The notes: generated from the letters alone by a model not told the origin. A DNA stretch of 64,000 bases from Sphagnum compactum (GCA_965153455.1 OZ234497.1:12882302-12946301), one strand, 5' to 3'; shown: positions 13,843 through 25,640, counted from the stretch's first letter. Program-made: numbers and translations.

Positions 13843-14348
13843 ATGAGGAAAAGTCGACAACGAATACTACTACGACACTCCTTCTTCCTCCTCCGCCTCC
13901 TGAGCTCATTTTCTTCTTCTTCTTCTTCTAGTTCTTTTACGTCTGCTTCGTCGACGTCGTCGTCTGAACGACCGACACTGTTCCAGACGAGACGTTCTCA
14001 AAATCTCCCTCACACGTCAGGTGACTGTCAGTCAGTCAGTATCTTCTTCCCTGTTCCGATGCTACTTTTGCTATGTGGAAAGCTGCTTCCATTTTGATTT
14101 GTCCACTAATCAACTAAACTCCTTTTTTTCTCGGCAAGCAAAGATGATGATGTACTTACAAATTGAATTTGCGGTGGTCCAGCTTCTGCAGCAGCAACAG
14201 GAGTAAGCAGGGGGGCGGGGGCAGCAGCAACAGCACGCGGCGAGGCTGCTGTTTTTCTTTCCGCCGGATTCGTGGCGCGCGCTTGCGGGCTTGAAGATCG
14301 TGCACCGCCCTTACGTACCCAATGCTCGATTTTGCCAAATAAACCCAA
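13843..14348. promoter_or_regulatory. GC-rich island, possible transcription start with orphan first exon
   Basis: Base composition changes abruptly here from AT-rich to mixed/GC-rich with CpG-containing words (GCGGCGAGG, GTCGACGTCG), as seen at the starts of the two genes at 55 kb and 62 kb. On the plus strand an ATG at 13,843 opens a Ser/Arg-rich, acid-poor N-terminus (MRKSRQRILLRHSFFLLRLL, then a Ser run) that resembles an organelle transit peptide. It reaches a plausible donor CAG|GTGACT at 14,020/14,021. On the minus strand an Ala/Pro-rich frame (about 14,345-14,157) runs into a strong donor consensus GTAAGTAC, but has no ATG. I found no downstream exon for either, so this is at most the 5' end of an unidentified or dead gene. 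Confidence 0.3.
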
Positions 14349-14414
14349 AAACGCAACAAAAATAATCAGGCTCCTTTCATAGGACTCAATTGCCGTGATT
14401 TTTTAGGGCAATTT

Positions 14415-14905
14415 TGTGTCATAGCCAAAAGTGGCAACCATCCACAGAAAAATTTCGCCAGATTTGGCCACAAGCTAATAAATATGACAGTAAAATTTTT
14501 AAAACACGTTTCCATATTTTTGGCTACCCTACTTGAACCATGTATAAACAGATAGATATCTAGCGATTTTTACACAAATTGCTTTTCGAATTCTGGCTAT
14601 TAGAAATCTCAAAAAGCACATGATTTGTAGCACTTTTAATTTCTGATATATCTAGCACCTTTTTTTTCTGGCTATATATATGTAGCCAAAAAGATATATT
14701 AAAAGTGCTAAAATCAAGTGCTTGTTGGAGATTTTCAATAGCCCAAAATTTGACCAAAACTTAAAGAAAAATTGCCAGATTTTTTTCTACATGGTAGATA
14801 TATAAGTAGGTAGCCAAAAATATAGAAGGATTTTTAAACAATTTACTTTCATATTTAGCTTGTAGCCAATATTCGGCTAAATCTTCCACTTTGGCTACAT
14901 CACAC
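14415..14905. repeat. Large imperfect foldback element (~490 bp)
   Basis: The segment is close to its own reverse complement over its whole length. The left edge (TGTGTCATAGCCAAAAGTGG) pairs with the right edge (ending TTTGGCTACATCACAC). Inner blocks also pair: CATATTTTTGGCTACC with its counterpart near 14,810, and AAGTGCTA / TAGCACTTTTAAT near 14,630 and 14,700. The axis lies near 14,672 in GGCTATATATATGTAGCC. This is the structure of a foldback MITE or of an inverted duplication; no coding sequence is present. Confidence 0.75.
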
Positions 14906-15440
14906 TATCGACCCCCCCATAAACACTATTGGCACTTACTATCTGTCACAAAGTTCCCATGTGTTCCCCCAAGTTGTTCCCAATAGCACCCACACGTTCC
15001 TTATCCAATATCCTGGCAATATAAATACCATGGTACAGAGGCAGCCTATTGACCAATCAATTAATTTTGGAGATCCCCTTTCGATAACAAGGATATTCCT
15101 GAATATTCCAAAGGATTCTATGTTCATCTTCCTTCACAAAAACTTGTTCTTTAATTTTTTTAAATTTTTTTTAAAAAGGATTTTTTGAAAATTGGATCTT
15201 TCCAGAAAAGTATTATAATTTGTGCCAAATTTGGCCAAGGTACTTACTTGGGTATCAGACGTTATCTGTAAAGCACCCCAAACTGAAGGTACTGGGCCCC
15301 AGTTTTGTTGAAACTGGGGATGAAATGAGATATCAGGATGAAAACAGTATATGCACTGGAAAAAAAAACAAAGAAGAAGAGGGGACCAAACTAGTTTTCC
15401 CATAATAGGGCACCAAATACGTAAATGAAAATGGAAATTT
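14906..15440. other. Intergenic DNA, moderate GC, unassigned
   Basis: This stretch is less AT-rich than its surroundings and has short open frames on both strands without recognisable domains. It abuts the repeat copy at 15,441 and may be part of the same element, but I could not align it to the second copy near 25.8 kb. Confidence 0.4.
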
Positions 15441-15755
15441 TTCAAAACAAAATAACTGGGACCCAAACTAGTTTTTCCACCAATCTTGGTGGTAAACTGA
15501 GTTTCACCTTGTCTTTCCTTCTTCCTGAGCGCCTCCACTGCCTGCTACATATATTTTCACTGCTCCTACCTGTACAATTATAATAATTATTCTCGAACCT
15601 TGTGCATTAAATGTTGAGTTTCGGCATTTCATATTGATGATTTAAATAAAATTTCATTACTTTGAGGATACCACTGAATGAAAGAGGGGATAGGTGGTGA
15701 AAGCAGGCCCAAAGACAGGGTGAAGACAGGGTGACTTTACGGATAACTCTTATCT
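15441..15755 (+). repeat. Dispersed repeat, copy A (partner at 25,801-26,045)
   Basis: This stretch aligns in the same orientation with 25,801-26,045. Shared words in order include GACCCAAAC, TTTCCACCAAT, GGTAAACTGAGTTT, TATTTTCACTGCTCCTACCT, GTACAA, GAACCTT, CATTAAATG, TTTCGGCATTTCA (TTTCAGCATTTCA in the other copy) and GGGTGACTTTA. Copy A is longer near its 3' end. It is a transposon-derived family of unknown class. Confidence 0.8.
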
Positions 15756-18500
15756 TCACAATTTCTTGGCTTTTGATGTTGGTGTGGCTCCAGTGAACCA
15801 GCAGGGACCAGCACACCATGAAGCGTCATGGATGGATGGGACATGAACAGAAAAACACTTTTTCATTGCATTCCTCTCCCCTAGCTCTTTACAGTGGTTA
15901 GCTATGTATTAACCATCCACATGTATCTACCTACCTAGTACTCACCAAGTGCCTTAACTACTTACCTAACTACATAGTAATCACTTACTTACCTATAACA
16001 CTCACCCACGTAGCCTAGTTTACAGAATAGGTTACTGAGGTGGAACCATGGTAACTCTCCGTTGTGGTTCATCTAAAACTGCATTATAATGGGTTTCCCA
16101 TGGATTCCATAATCCTTGCATGTCAAGTGTTTTGTAGGCCCACAAGTTTCATTTGGTGTGCATGTAATGGCCCACTTATAGACTATAGATGGTCCAGGGT
16201 TTTTTTTTTTCTTTTGTGAATGACTTGTTGCCCATACTAAGGGACTCCTTTGTTGACAAGTCACATTGAGAGATGAGGTTGTGTGACGGTTGTGGGACTC
16301 GTGTACCTTTTGGGTAGGTCTTTTCCTTTGGGCTTATCTTGTTGTTGATTTAATTTCTTTCACTTTCGTCAATGAGTAGTTAGCAAAAAGTGCCCTAAAA
16401 CATGAATTTTGATTTTCCATACACATTCGAAGCCCATGCCCTATCCTATATAAGGGTGTAAGGTGTCCATGTCTTAGGAGTTGCAATGTTATGGTTGCTT
16501 GTGCAACTATTCATATATCTAATAATGTATTTACATAAAAACAAGAGTTGAAATCATCCATTTTGAAAGATGATGGAACAACTAGTCACATCATAATTAA
16601 AAAAGTGACCAAAAATCATCTAGATTCAAATGTAGTTGCACACACAACATTATGCAATTGCATGTGATAGCCAATTACATCTAGTTGCAAGTGACATGAT
16701 TTATTCTAGTGAAATTTTGTAGTGACAAGACTCAAAATAATAGAACCCCAAAAAAAAAACAAAATAAAGCAACTTGCATATCACCTTACTTTGATTGGTG
16801 TGTTCAATTTTTAAAACTTAAGGCTTGTATAACGCAAAAGCGAACATCCATTTTTGTCTTCCTTTTTTCTGCTTTTTATGCCACTTTATACATTTCTATA
16901 AATGTTTTTGGGAAATTTCTATGGAAATGTATTTGAAGCCTCTATAAACTTTTTCTTTGGGAATGACATGTTGACAAGCTTTTTAAAAGGCATGTACAAA
17001 ACATGTGCCTTTAACATTTTCCACCATATTTAAAGTTTCACAATTGACTATCAACTTGTAAATAATTGTCATGGTATTCAAATATGATCCTTCATCCTTC
17101 ACATAAACAAGGATATTTTTTGTTATCCATACAACTTTATAAAATCTTGTACATTTCTTACCAATGTTTGACCTAATGTTTCAAATGTTTCAAACAAATC
17201 AATTGAAATATGTTTTGGCACCGAATTTTCTCTTAAAAATTCACAACCAATGCAAAAATGTCATGTGTTCCTTTGGATTTCCAAAAATCAAAACTTGGAG
17301 TAGCATAAGCATATATAATATGCCAACATTAGTAAAACATGTTTGTTTTGTTTTATTAATTAGGTCTAATAACACTTCCGAACTCAATGTTTATTTGGAA
17401 TGGAAAATAACACAAGGGCATAAAAATGCCTTAACCAAATAATTTCAACAAATTGAATGAGCAAATGGTTTTCGACAACAAGAAAATTAAAGTTCTCTAA
17501 AAAACTTTATGTTGCACATTATCCTATTTATAAGGATTTAGGGCCCCAAAAAATTAGAAATCATATTCCCAATTACTTCAAAACCTTTTTTTGTAAGTTG
17601 TCCTTCTATTAGACTTTATATGTTATTCACTTTTTCAAATGTTTTGCAATTTATCCATGGTTTACATTCACATGTTTCCTCAATACAATTATACCATTAC
17701 TCTTGAAATAAAAAACTAAACCTTTCTTCAACCTTGTCCTTTGGTTGAAAATTTTAAAAAACATTGGATTATTATAACATTGGACATATGCATGCATAGA
17801 ATTGTGAAACATTCACATCCACATTTGACCCATCATCAACACAGTAAAATGCCCAACACATGAAATTTCTACCATGAGGTTTCCAACTAATTATTTGTTC
17901 ATGCAATTTTTTCATGGTTAAATGCAATGTTTCATGATTCTTTAATTGTGAATTTAGTAATGTCTTAGATCTTTCAGACCTTTCCTCCCCATTTTTTACT
18001 CCAATGCAATCTCACTTTCATTCATGAAAATTTCAAAACTCTCCTCCACATGGATTGGTTCCATGTTTTTAGGATTTGTTAACAAACCTAGGCTAAAAAG
18101 CCAAATAGTTTTTTTAGTTTTAATAATTATGATTATTCAATTTCAATGAATTCTAAACATGCAAATAATGGAATCATTTATAAACATTTACAAGTTCATC
18201 ACTCACTCTCTTCAAGACAATGCATAATGCAAAAAAATATGACGATGAAAATATGCAAATGCATATGAAAGTCAAAATGTTGTCTTAATTTACAAATATG
18301 GGCTTTAGGAGTGCAAATCAAAATGACTCCTCATTCCAAATTGTTAAGGGGGTAGGATGAATATGTGATTCAGGATGAACAAGGTAATTAGGATAAGGAC
18401 TAATGAGGGAACTTTGTTAGTTTGAATTTTGAATTCTTGTTGTTTTGGATCATAATGATGTGACTTGAGATGGTTTAAAAGGGGGAGAGCTTTGGAGAAC
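15756..18500. other. AT-rich intergenic DNA
   Basis: No gene is seen. It contains a CTACC-rich simple tract (15,895-16,030). It also contains an outward-facing terminus ending CATGATTTATTCTAGTG at 16,711, which resembles the end at 5,360. The remaining reading frames are short and compositionally like the bulk DNA. Confidence 0.5.
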
Positions 18501-18959
18501 AAGGGAGGGAGGAGAAGATGAGACAAGGAGTTTTAAAGAGGAATAGGAAGAGCTAAAGGTACTTGCGATAGGAAACCACAAATTTTATTTTGATATAGCA
18601 GAAATCTTAATTGTTGTTTTGGGATTTTTTTTCAACAAAACATGGGATTATGCCATAATTTGGATTGATGTTTTTAGTAATACAGAGAAGCATAAACGGC
18701 TATAGTGAATTCTATGTTTAGCTTGTGTGTGAATTTTCTATAGTGCTAGATTATGATGAAATGAATTATGATCTTGTTTTTAAAGTTTCTTACAATGTAT
18801 TATGAAGTGCAGATTATGGTTATATGTAATAACTATGAATATGATGTTGAAATGAATTGTAGTGTTAAGTTTGTTAAGATTTAAGAAAAAATAATGAACA
18901 TATGCCTGTGAAATGCAAATCTATTGTTATAATAATGTGAAATATTTTGCAAGAATTTT

Positions 18960-21180
18960 AATTTCACCTCTACCATTTGGTGACCATCTTGTGGGAATTT
19001 TTTTTTCGGTTCTTTCTTTCAGTAATGGGAAGGTTTTTTACAAATTTTGTTATATTCTGTAGATGAAAGTGTCCAAATGAGTAATGTTGTTTTTTTGTTC
19101 AATTCATAATTTTAAGGGGTATGTTAAAAAGTATCAGAGGTCTATGCAGTTAACGCCGTAAGGACTGAAAAGCAATCTACAGACTATGAAAACAAAGAAT
19201 TGTGAAAAAAGATGAATTGAATGATGACCCGGAATTTACAACGATAATTGGACTTGGAGGCAAATCAGCAAGTTATTGAAAGTCACACAAAAGATAATCT
19301 TGAAAATGGAAAGGAATATACAAGGCTTATAGAAACCCCATATCAAAATCTAATGTTGGACAAACGTGTGCTGAGAACAGAGGAAAAGCCTATAAGGCAC
19401 AGTTCGTTTCTACCACAAGAAATGGTACGATGGGACGTACGGACTTGGGGTCTTCAAAGAAGGCACAGTTCCAAACAATGATCTCCATGGAGAAAGATGC
19501 AATCAACTTTTCATATGAATGAACAGATGCAATATACTTCTCATCCACAATCTGTGGTTCAGAGTCATAGAGATCAAGACAAAGCAGGGAGTTTTGTAAT
19601 ACCTAAACAATTGCAGGAAATTTCAAGTCCAGAATTGATGACTAACCAAGGGAGGGATGTCACAAAAGGTATATAACCTAGGTTGGTGTATCAGTCTACA
19701 TTTCCAAATTACTACGAACCACTGGAACATTGGGAAGTGGATGAAAACACCAATGTTGATGTGTTTAAAGAGATTGAGAAAAATTATTCAAGATCATTTG
19801 AATATGCAGAGGCGCAAGTGAATGTGTTGGATGAAGTATTGCAGTCATACTCACATCAAGGGAATCCAGAGTTAGATCAAACAAGGCACATAGCCGAAAC
19901 ATGAGATCATGAATCTGTGGATTCGAAAATGATTAGGTTACTTTTAAAGGTCTGTGCATTTTGTGAAAAAGAAGGACATGTAATCATGGATTTTCCTTTT
20001 ATGCCTTTTCACATCAGAGCATGTATTGCTAGGCTTGTGGAGTTATAGAATGTGGCAGGAACATTAATGGATCAACCATAGGAACAAGAATTCTTGTAGT
20101 CCAGAACAGATTTAGAAACATGGAGTTGGGAAGGCAATTGGGACCATAGAGTTGACATATTCGTTCATCTATTCAGACCAAGAGTAGAGAACCAGAATGG
20201 TATTCACACCCACATATTGCATCACAGTGAATACCAATGGGTAACCACAAAATGGAACATCGTCGATCTCACATTAGCATAACTCCACCAATAATGTCAG
20301 AAGCGGCATTTGTTAAAACTCATAAACAACATGCTAGAGTAGGAGTTACTCAATCACTTGATGCAAGTATAACAACCATAGGAGTGGAAATGGTTGTTGC
20401 ACCTAACATAGATGTTGTCAGAAGAGGAGTACTAATTGGATCCACATCAAAATTGGGTAGTGGATCAGGTGGAATTTCAGCAATAAGGATTTTGAGTCAA
20501 AGTTTGGCACTATTAGTAGCTACTATTGGAGTTGTGGGCATACTTCAAATAGTGTTTACTAATTTGATAACGACTATTCATGTGAACAAGACTGCATATC
20601 AACCACTAATGAGCTCAATAGTTGTTAGAAGGTGCATAAGTGTAGATGTCATGCATTCAAGAAAAGGATACCAAGAACCAATTGTTATAACTGCATCAAT
20701 TATGTTAGGCCAAATAAGGTAACTCTTAAGTATCCTAATTTCAAAAAAGATGTTGATCCAAATGCTCATGTTAGAGTGCTCAGTTTTGCAATAAAAGCAA
20801 ATGCAAAAACTTTTGAAGAGTATATCATCAATGCATTTAACTATATGCTAAAAAATACAACATCGAATCAGTGCCATAATTACATGTCAAAATTTCTTGA
20901 TTATATTTTTTTGGAGTTTGCACATGCATTTTGCAAATGTCATCAGAAGACTCAAAATGATGAGCAAATATACATAGAGTTGAAGAACATGAAATAGGAG
21001 ACTGAAAAGGTGGAGGTTTACTATGAGTGATTAAGAAGCTAGCTCATGGTTTACAAGTACCAACCACAAACTGTTTTCTAACTACTGTGTTTAGAATGGG
21101 TTTGCAATCATACTTCAAAATTACGACTACAGGGACGAAGTACTCAACACTACAATAGTATTAATGTTTTGATCTATTTT
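18960..21180 (+). mobile_element. LTR-retrotransposon relic: PBS-like word and broken gag
   Basis: GTATCAGAGG at 19,131-19,140 resembles the plant LTR-element primer-binding site complementary to initiator-Met tRNA. About 100 bp later (19,248 on) one frame stays largely open to about 20,049 with stops at 19,479, about 19,672, 19,902 and 20,047. It contains a zinc-knuckle-like CAFCEKEGH at about 19,953, whose final Cys is Phe (DFP). After frameshifts, 20,632-20,994 reads VTLKYPNFKKDVDPNAHV and then a helical, aromatic-rich block ending in ELKNMK, a stop and ETEKVEVYYE. This is the pattern of the retrotransposon gag domain. I see no protease, reverse transcriptase or integrase downstream, and no clean LTR pair. 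It is dead. Confidence 0.65.
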
Positions 21181-21756
21181 TTTCAGCACATGGCATAGGT
21201 TCAATTTATTAAATGTAAAAGTTGAAATTATTGTTTCACTATGTTTTGCATTATTATTGATGATTTTGTTTATTGTTTATTACGGTTTTGAAATGTTGTA
21301 CGGTTTAGGAAATTATACAAATGGTAGAACAATGTTAAGTATGCATTTCATCACACTTGTGTTTATTTTGTAATAATTTTGTACATGTGAGCATTATAAT
21401 TTGTGAACCTTGCGTTGGATAATCATGTTTCATTGTGCCCAATTTTAATTTCATTAATCATTAAATGATGATGACAAATTATTACATTCCAAATATGAAA
21501 TTAATGTGTGTATAAATTATATTATGTTTTTTATGTGTACATACATGTGTGTAATGATTCAAGTTGACAATAATGTATCAATATTATCTTTTTTAAAAAT
21601 GAAATTATTATTTTTACTTTAGTATTCCATAATTTCCAAAGTGGAATTTATGTCATATAATATGGAAAGGATGCAATTGAATATGGATTATGACATCTAT
21701 GGTAAATGCATGTGCATGCACATTGATTAATGGTTGATCATTGTTCATTAGTTATG

Positions 21757-22050
21757 TAGGGGAATTTGGCTTCGACTTTTACACCATGAACATCACGCCA
21801 TATATGGCTCCAGAGGTTCAAAATTTAAGTTAGGTTTCAACAAAGTCTGATGCATATTGCTTTGGAGTACTATTGATTGAACTTCTGAATGGGAAAAAAT
21901 CTTTCAGCAAGGAAGGAAAGTGTTCCAAATTGTGGATTTACCAAATGGGTCAAAAAATGTTATGTGGAAGGTCAATTTGAAAACATTTTGGATGACATAA
22001 TCAACAATTCAATTGTTGATTTAACCAGAGTACAAATTTTTTTTGTGGAT
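21757..22050 (+). pseudogene. Receptor-like kinase fragment (subdomains VIII-X)
   Basis: After a possible acceptor (ATGTAG|GGG) the frame reads FDFYTMNITPYMAPEV, then a TAG, then VSTKSDAYCFGVLLIELLNG and KKSF. This matches the activation-segment APE motif (here MAPEV) followed by the DxxxFG segment (here SDAYCFG) of plant receptor-like Ser/Thr kinases. A frameshift follows, after which another frame reads WVKKCYVEGQFENILDDII, the usual region IX-X of such proteins. The N-lobe and catalytic loop are absent nearby. It is a single-exon-sized kinase remnant. Confidence 0.7.
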
Positions 22051-22890
22051 ATTTAAAATTCACAATCAAACACATTTCCAAACATATCCAAATTCATAAA
22101 TTCAACTTGATAAAAATGTGTATTAGATCATTTTGGATTGTTTAATGATCATGATAATAATGATAATGTAAAACCCAAAATTTGTAATTGACAATTTAAA
22201 ATATAAAACATTTTATCATTTACAAAACACATTTTATGTGTCCATGTTTATGAAACAACTAGATTAAAATTTTAAACTAAATTTTCATTAGTTGATATAT
22301 GAGTTGCATAAAAATGAAAAAAATCTCATTTCTAATTAATAATTTTTGTTTTATTATATTTAACAAACATCAAGTTGATGCAAAACTTAATTTCTTTAAT
22401 TCATATTGTAAGGATGTCATAAATTGAACCACAATATATGGTTCCATAACTACTCAACTTTACAATAGTTTGATTATTATTAAATATGACAAATGAAGAT
22501 AATAAACACGCATTTCTTATGGTATTTTGTTTTTGTAGGAAAACGAAAATAAAAAACCAAACATGCAAAACATTTTACAAAGATTACAAATATTGAAAAA
22601 CATGCAAGGGAAAACATCATGTTCAATTTTCCAATTTTTGGGATAATTTAACATCACTTTTACAAAGATTTTACATACTTTAAATTCAAGTAAGGATGTT
22701 AAAAAAAAAGTTGTAGTTATTGTAACCCTATTGTAGTTACTGTAATAATGGGTAAGTAGGAAGGTAAGGTAAAAGTGGGCTTTGCCTACCTAGTTCTTAG
22801 TAATTATAGGAAGAACTATTGCCATAAATTAAGGGGTCAATAAAAGGTAGGAGGAGAGAAAATAGGGATTTGGCTAAAGGTAGTATTATG
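22051..22890. other. AT-rich intergenic DNA
   Basis: No coding or repeat structure is evident, apart from short repeats of the word TGTAGTTA(T/C)TGTAA near 22,710-22,745. Confidence 0.5.
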
Positions 22891-23320
22891 TTTTTTTTGT
22901 GATGTCATGTGACGTCATTCATGTCGACATGAATATGCGCACGGCACAACCACGTGAAGAAATTTTATTTTATGAAGGAAATTCTCCACAAAAACAATTA
23001 AAAAAAAATTCGAATCTTTTTTCTTTTTGGAAAAGAAAGTTGTGACGTCATATGACGTCACGTCACCACTTGAATACAAAACTCATTACGCCCATCGTGA
23101 CGTGAGAATTGAAAAAAAAAAAATTTGAAAATTGTTTTTTTGGAATGTTTTTTTTTGAAAATAGAATGTTTTTATTTTTTTAAATTCATGACGTCGTCAT
23201 GTGACGTCATCGACTTTACATCCGTATGGGACGCCATTTCGTGCCTAATTCAGAAAGACGTGAGAATGTGACGTCATGTGATGTGATGTCATAAGACGTC
23301 ATCCGGCTTCAGTAATAAAA
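22891..23320. promoter_or_regulatory. Cluster of TGACGTCA palindromes
   Basis: The eight-base palindrome TGACGTCA occurs at 22,910, 23,043, 23,053, 23,202 and 23,269. Near-matches (TGATGTCA, AGACGTCA, TGACGTCG) lie between them. An 18-bp perfect palindrome centred on GTCGAC lies at 22,917-22,934. TGACGTCA is the core bound by plant TGA/bZIP factors, but no gene starts nearby, so the cluster may instead belong to a repeat element. Confidence 0.6.
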
Positions 23321-23463
23321 AAAAAGAAATTGTTTTTGAAAAATTCATTACAATCACATACGTTGTCAGTTTGGCATGATTTTTGCGCAGTTGTAGGGAG
23401 AAAGGTTCTACTACTTAGGAACAACGTTTGTAAAAGTTTTGAAGATAAAAACATTTAAAGGCT

Positions 23464-23605
23464 AGAAATTAAATAGTTCATTGTGGAAAATAATTATTTA
23501 TTTTTGAGAAATTAATAGTTCATTGTGGAAAATAATTATTTAGTTTTGAGAAATTAATAGTTCATTGTGAAAAATAATTTTCATTTAGTTTTGAAAAATT
23601 CATAT
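23464..23605. repeat. Tandem repeat, ~42-44-bp unit, 3 copies
   Basis: GAAATTAATAGTTCATTGTG followed by AAAATAATT(A)TTTA(G/T)TTTTGA is repeated at about 23,465, 23,508 and 23,550. The third copy is slightly diverged. Confidence 0.85.
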
Positions 23606-24330
23606 TTCCCTCGTACAAATTTGGACATGGTGTACCGTTTAAGGTATGTCGTGAAGCAAATTGTTATCAAAACCATTAGTACAAGTGTGTTGGTCCTTTG
23701 ATTATGGGGACATGGCAAAAGGTTCTTGCAAACCTAGAAAATAATGTTAATAACGAAATCATTCCTACGTTGTCTATCATCAAAATAATGTATTTTGGCA
23801 ACCAATGGTTGGCATATTTTTCCATTGTTGGTAGCTTCTGATCTTGCATTTGATGTTGAATCATTATCCCCCCCCCCTCCCCCCCCCTTAATAGAATTTA
23901 TTCCATTCTCTTTATCCCCTCAAATCTAGAGTTACATCATCTTCACACCCTACACACTCATACCATATCAAGATCAAGTTTTCCTGTGCATTTTTATACT
24001 CATATAGTGAACCTCTCTGAAAACACATTGCTAATTATGAACATGGCCATGGAGTTGGGGGCGGGTCACCACCTTCTTCTTCATCCATTGTGGCAACATG
24101 TACATGTGATGGTTGACGTTCATTAGTATTTTTGGTGTATTCCCTGGAGTCGCCTTTGAACATCTCTGACATAATGTATTTCAAAAGCAAAAAAAAAAAA
24201 TTGAACCCCAAAATGTGTAGGGTAGAATAGATTTCACCCTTGCAATGAAATTTGCCCCCTAATGCAATTCACCCAACTTGCCTTATTTGCCCCATTCATT
24301 CACGGGGTTTGCATCCATATGGCATTTTTG
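23606..24330. other. Intergenic DNA with C-run
   Basis: No gene is seen. Positions 23,868-23,888 are an almost uninterrupted C tract. Confidence 0.5.
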
Positions 24331-25640
24331 AAATTGGGAATCCTAGGACTCTCGATTCTCAATTCACACAAAATTCCCCAGACTCTTTGATTCATGACTC
24401 GTGTGAAAGTCTACGGACTTCCAATTCTTGACTTGTGTGAGAGTCTCAAGACTCTTGATTCCCAATTTTCAATTTCGCATGGAGTCCCAATTCTGGATTT
24501 TTTGTATGGACTCCCAACTCGCACAAAAGTCCTAATTCACACATCTGCCATGGCAAATCTTCAAGCCCACTTTTGACTCTCGATACCCACTTTCGAGTTT
24601 CATACCTAGTTTTGGAATTTTAAAAATATTTTACTCCATTTTGCTTCAAATGCAAGATTCCGTGAAAGAGAAAACAATGTCAAATTTCTACATTTCAGGG
24701 TTTTTCAAACCTCCGCCATTCCTTGTTCCATATTTATAGTTTGATGTCCTAATTTTTGGACATGACATAAATCCATATATATGTAACCCAAAAAATAAAA
24801 GACTTTTTTGAGTTGATTTCATTTAATTATGACTTTTTCAAAACCTAGAAAATGAACATTTTGAAGATTTGGATTGAAATTTTCAGTTTGATACGTATCA
24901 CTTGGGACTCTTCACTTGGAACAATGCATTGAAATTGCATAAAATTGGGGAGCAAAATTAGAGATGAAAATAGAGGATGAAATTTGGGAATGAACATTAG
25001 CTGTGATAACATGGCAATGAAAATAAGAGTTGTGAAAGTTGGGAAGAATTGGGATTCAAAACTCAATGGTTTGGGTAAGATGGGTGGGTGTGAATGAAAG
25101 TTGGGAATTAAGAAAAATTGGGAGCCGATTGTGGGTGAAACCAACAAGTGTGGGTGCAAGTTTGGAGTTGGGTGTGAGTGAGGTGGGAGAGCATGGCCGC
25201 AAGTTGCAAAACAATTGAAAGTTGGGTTGGGGTGAATTGGGTGTAAGTCTAGAAAAATTGGGAGTTGGGTTTGGCGAATGGAATGTGAGTTGAGAAAATG
25301 GGGAATTGGGGTGACTTGGGTGCAAGTTGAGAAAACTTGGAATTGAGTTGGGGAAAGCATGTGCAAATTGGGAAAAACCAAGAGTTGGGTTGGGGCAAGT
25401 CAGCCACAAGTCAGGAAAAATCAAGAGCTATGTATGGGGTGAGCTGAGTACAAATCAGGCACAAGTCCCAAAAATTGAGTTGCTGTGAGTCACAAAAAAT
25501 TGGCAATTGAGTTGCTGTGAGTCACAAAAACATGGCAATTGAGTTGCGTGAGGCAGTCTTGAGTCTAGAAAAAGTAGGAGTTGGGTGCGAGTTAAAAAAA
25601 ACTGGGAATTGAGTTGGGTGAGGTAGGTGCGAGTTGAGTA
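24331..25640. repeat. Diverged minisatellite belt (GGGAGTTGGGTGTGAGTTGAG type)
   Basis: From about 24,960 to 25,640 the plus strand is built from variants of GGGAGTTGGG, GTGCAAGTTGAG and AAAAATTGGGA at roughly 30-40-bp spacing. From 24,331 to 24,600 the complementary words (GACTCCCAACTCGCACAAAA, GACTCTTGATTCCCAATT) appear instead, so the two parts are in opposite orientation. Pro/Asn-rich open frames on the minus strand at 24,845-25,424 are by-products of this repetition, not genes. Confidence 0.65.

Noticed and set aside
24845-25424. 178- and 122-aa Pro/Asn-rich frames on the minus strand
   Set aside because: Produced by the minisatellite; two frames are open at once with the same composition.
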